From: an uncultured Luminiphilus sp.
Lineage (GTDB): Bacteria > Pseudomonadota > Gammaproteobacteria > Pseudomonadales > Halieaceae
DNA length: 57,823 nucleotides
Assembly: GCA_938084055.1 (NCBI GenBank)
Contig: CALKDK010000052.1
Span: forward strand, 1 to 57,823
Direction: 5' to 3'
The position numbers and the translations under genes are program-made. The notes under the pieces are model-generated. The model saw only the letters and a program-made list of their open reading frames with translations, ran no database searches and had not been told where the DNA came from. Below are positions 57,261 through 57,823 of the stretch, piece by piece (the stretch's first letter is position 1; each line of letters starts with the position of its first letter).

Positions 57261-57823
57261 ATGAGTCGTGATATCGGTGTGGTCATGGACCCCATCGGCT
57301 CCTGCAATTACAAGAAGGATACCTCCCTGGCACTGCTATGGGCAGCCCGGGACCGGGGCTGGCGCCTCTGGTATATGGAGCAGGGTGACCTGTATCTGGA
57401 CCAGGGCATAGCCCGAGGCAAAATGCGCCCGCTGGAGGTCAGGGAAAACCCTGCTGATTTTTACACACTTGGGGACTGTGAAGACAAAGATTTGGCGGAA
57501 ATGGACGCCATCCTGATGCGCAAGGATCCGCCTTTTGATATGGAGTTCGTCTATACCACCCACCTACTCGAGAATGCGGAGCGGCGTGGCACATTGGTAA
57601 TCAACCGCTGTGCCAGCCTGCGCGACTGCAATGAGAAGCTCTACGCCACCCAGTTCCCCGAGTGCTGCCCCACCTTGCTGGTCAGTAGCAACCCAGGGGA
57701 ACTCCGAGCGTTTCACCAACGTCACAGGGACGTCATTTTTAAACCGCTCGATGGCATGGGTGGCCGTTCCATTTTCAGGGCGGCACCCGACGACCCCAAT
57801 CTGAGCGTGATCCTCGAGACCCT
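57261..57823 (+). CDS. gshB: Glutathione synthetase (3' truncated by the window)
   Basis: An ATG at 57261 opens a frame that runs to the last base, giving 187 residues. The start MSRDIGVVMDPIGSCNYKKD, then DAILMRKDPPFDMEFVYTTHLLE, NRCASLRDCNEKL and the ATP-grasp loop KPLDGMGGRSIFR are those of bacterial glutathione synthetase (segments quoted in part). It joins glycine to gamma-glutamylcysteine using ATP. Usual length is about 315 residues, so roughly 40 percent is missing. With gor at the other end of the window, glutathione synthesis and recycling are both present but unlinked. Confidence 0.94.
   Translation, partial: MSRDIGVVMDPIGSCNYKKDTSLALLWAARDRGWRLWYMEQGDLYLDQGIARGKMRPLEVRENPADFYTLGDCEDKDLAEMDAILMRKDPPFDMEFVYTTHLLENAERRGTLVINRCASLRDCNEKLYATQFPECCPTLLVSSNPGELRAFHQRHRDVIFKPLDGMGGRSIFRAAPDDPNLSVILET

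Noticed and set aside
1..57823. Search for CRISPR arrays, IS elements, phage genes and restriction systems
   Set aside because: No repeat-spacer pattern, transposase, integrase or phage structural gene was recognised; the window is core chromosome.

Overview
The window reads as chromosomal DNA of a GC-rich, aerobic marine gammaproteobacterium. Gene orders such as folA-thyA-lgt-ptsP-rppH, yecA-pepP-ubiH-ubiI, zapA-6S RNA-fau and epd-pgk-fba are gammaproteobacterial. Two TonB-dependent receptors, a TtpC-type TonB system and a TPR-sulfotransferase suggest the Halieaceae/OM60-NOR5 or a related group; that placement is inference. The DNA is mostly core metabolism. I see no phage, IS element, tRNA, rRNA or CRISPR array.

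Layout. 1-4.6 kb: 3' part of an MltF-like lytic transglycosylase, then a minus-strand trio (DUF481 protein, RNase J-like nuclease, outer-membrane barrel). 4.6-8.4 kb: glutathione reductase, TauE-type exporter, DUF4136 lipoprotein, 2-hydroxyacid dehydrogenase. 8.5-13.2 kb: MFS transporter, ubiX, a zinc-type TonB receptor with a His/Asp-rich loop, a small zinc-chaperone-like protein and a SnoaL-like protein, all on the minus strand. 13.3-17.8 kb: MscS channel, a small conserved protein, glpQ-like phosphodiesterase, pyruvate kinase, cold-shock protein. 17.8-23.4 kb: seven-gene TonB energising operon (DUF3450, TtpC-like, ExbB, ExbD, ExbD, TonB, TPR). 23.6-28.6 kb: folA, thyA, lgt, ptsP, rppH. 28.7-34.2 kb: HAD hydrolase, gcvH, two ubiquinone hydroxylases, pepP, yecA. 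34.4-36 kb: ZapB-like protein, zapA, 6S RNA, fau and a very small membrane-protein ORF. 36-43 kb: ilvA diverging from tkt-epd-pgk-fba. 43-48.2 kb: sulfotransferase, large TonB receptor, exported protein. 48.5-57.8 kb: FAD-linked dehydrogenase, rpiA, then sahR-like regulator-metK-ahcY-metF-rsmE, a membrane alpha/beta hydrolase and the 5' part of gshB.

Functional links. metK, ahcY and metF carry the methyl cycle. They sit behind an ArsR-methyltransferase fusion regulator whose upstream region holds a perfect 24-bp palindrome; the same palindrome lies in the 5' region of divergent rpiA. tkt, epd, pgk, fba, pyk and rpiA cover pentose-phosphate and lower glycolytic steps. The TonB operon would energise receptors such as the two found here. 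The most interesting points are the SahR-type operator shared with rpiA, the zinc-acquisition gene set with its repeat-encoded loop, the RNase J-like gene between envelope genes, and a 43-codon membrane ORF with a CRP-like site upstream.
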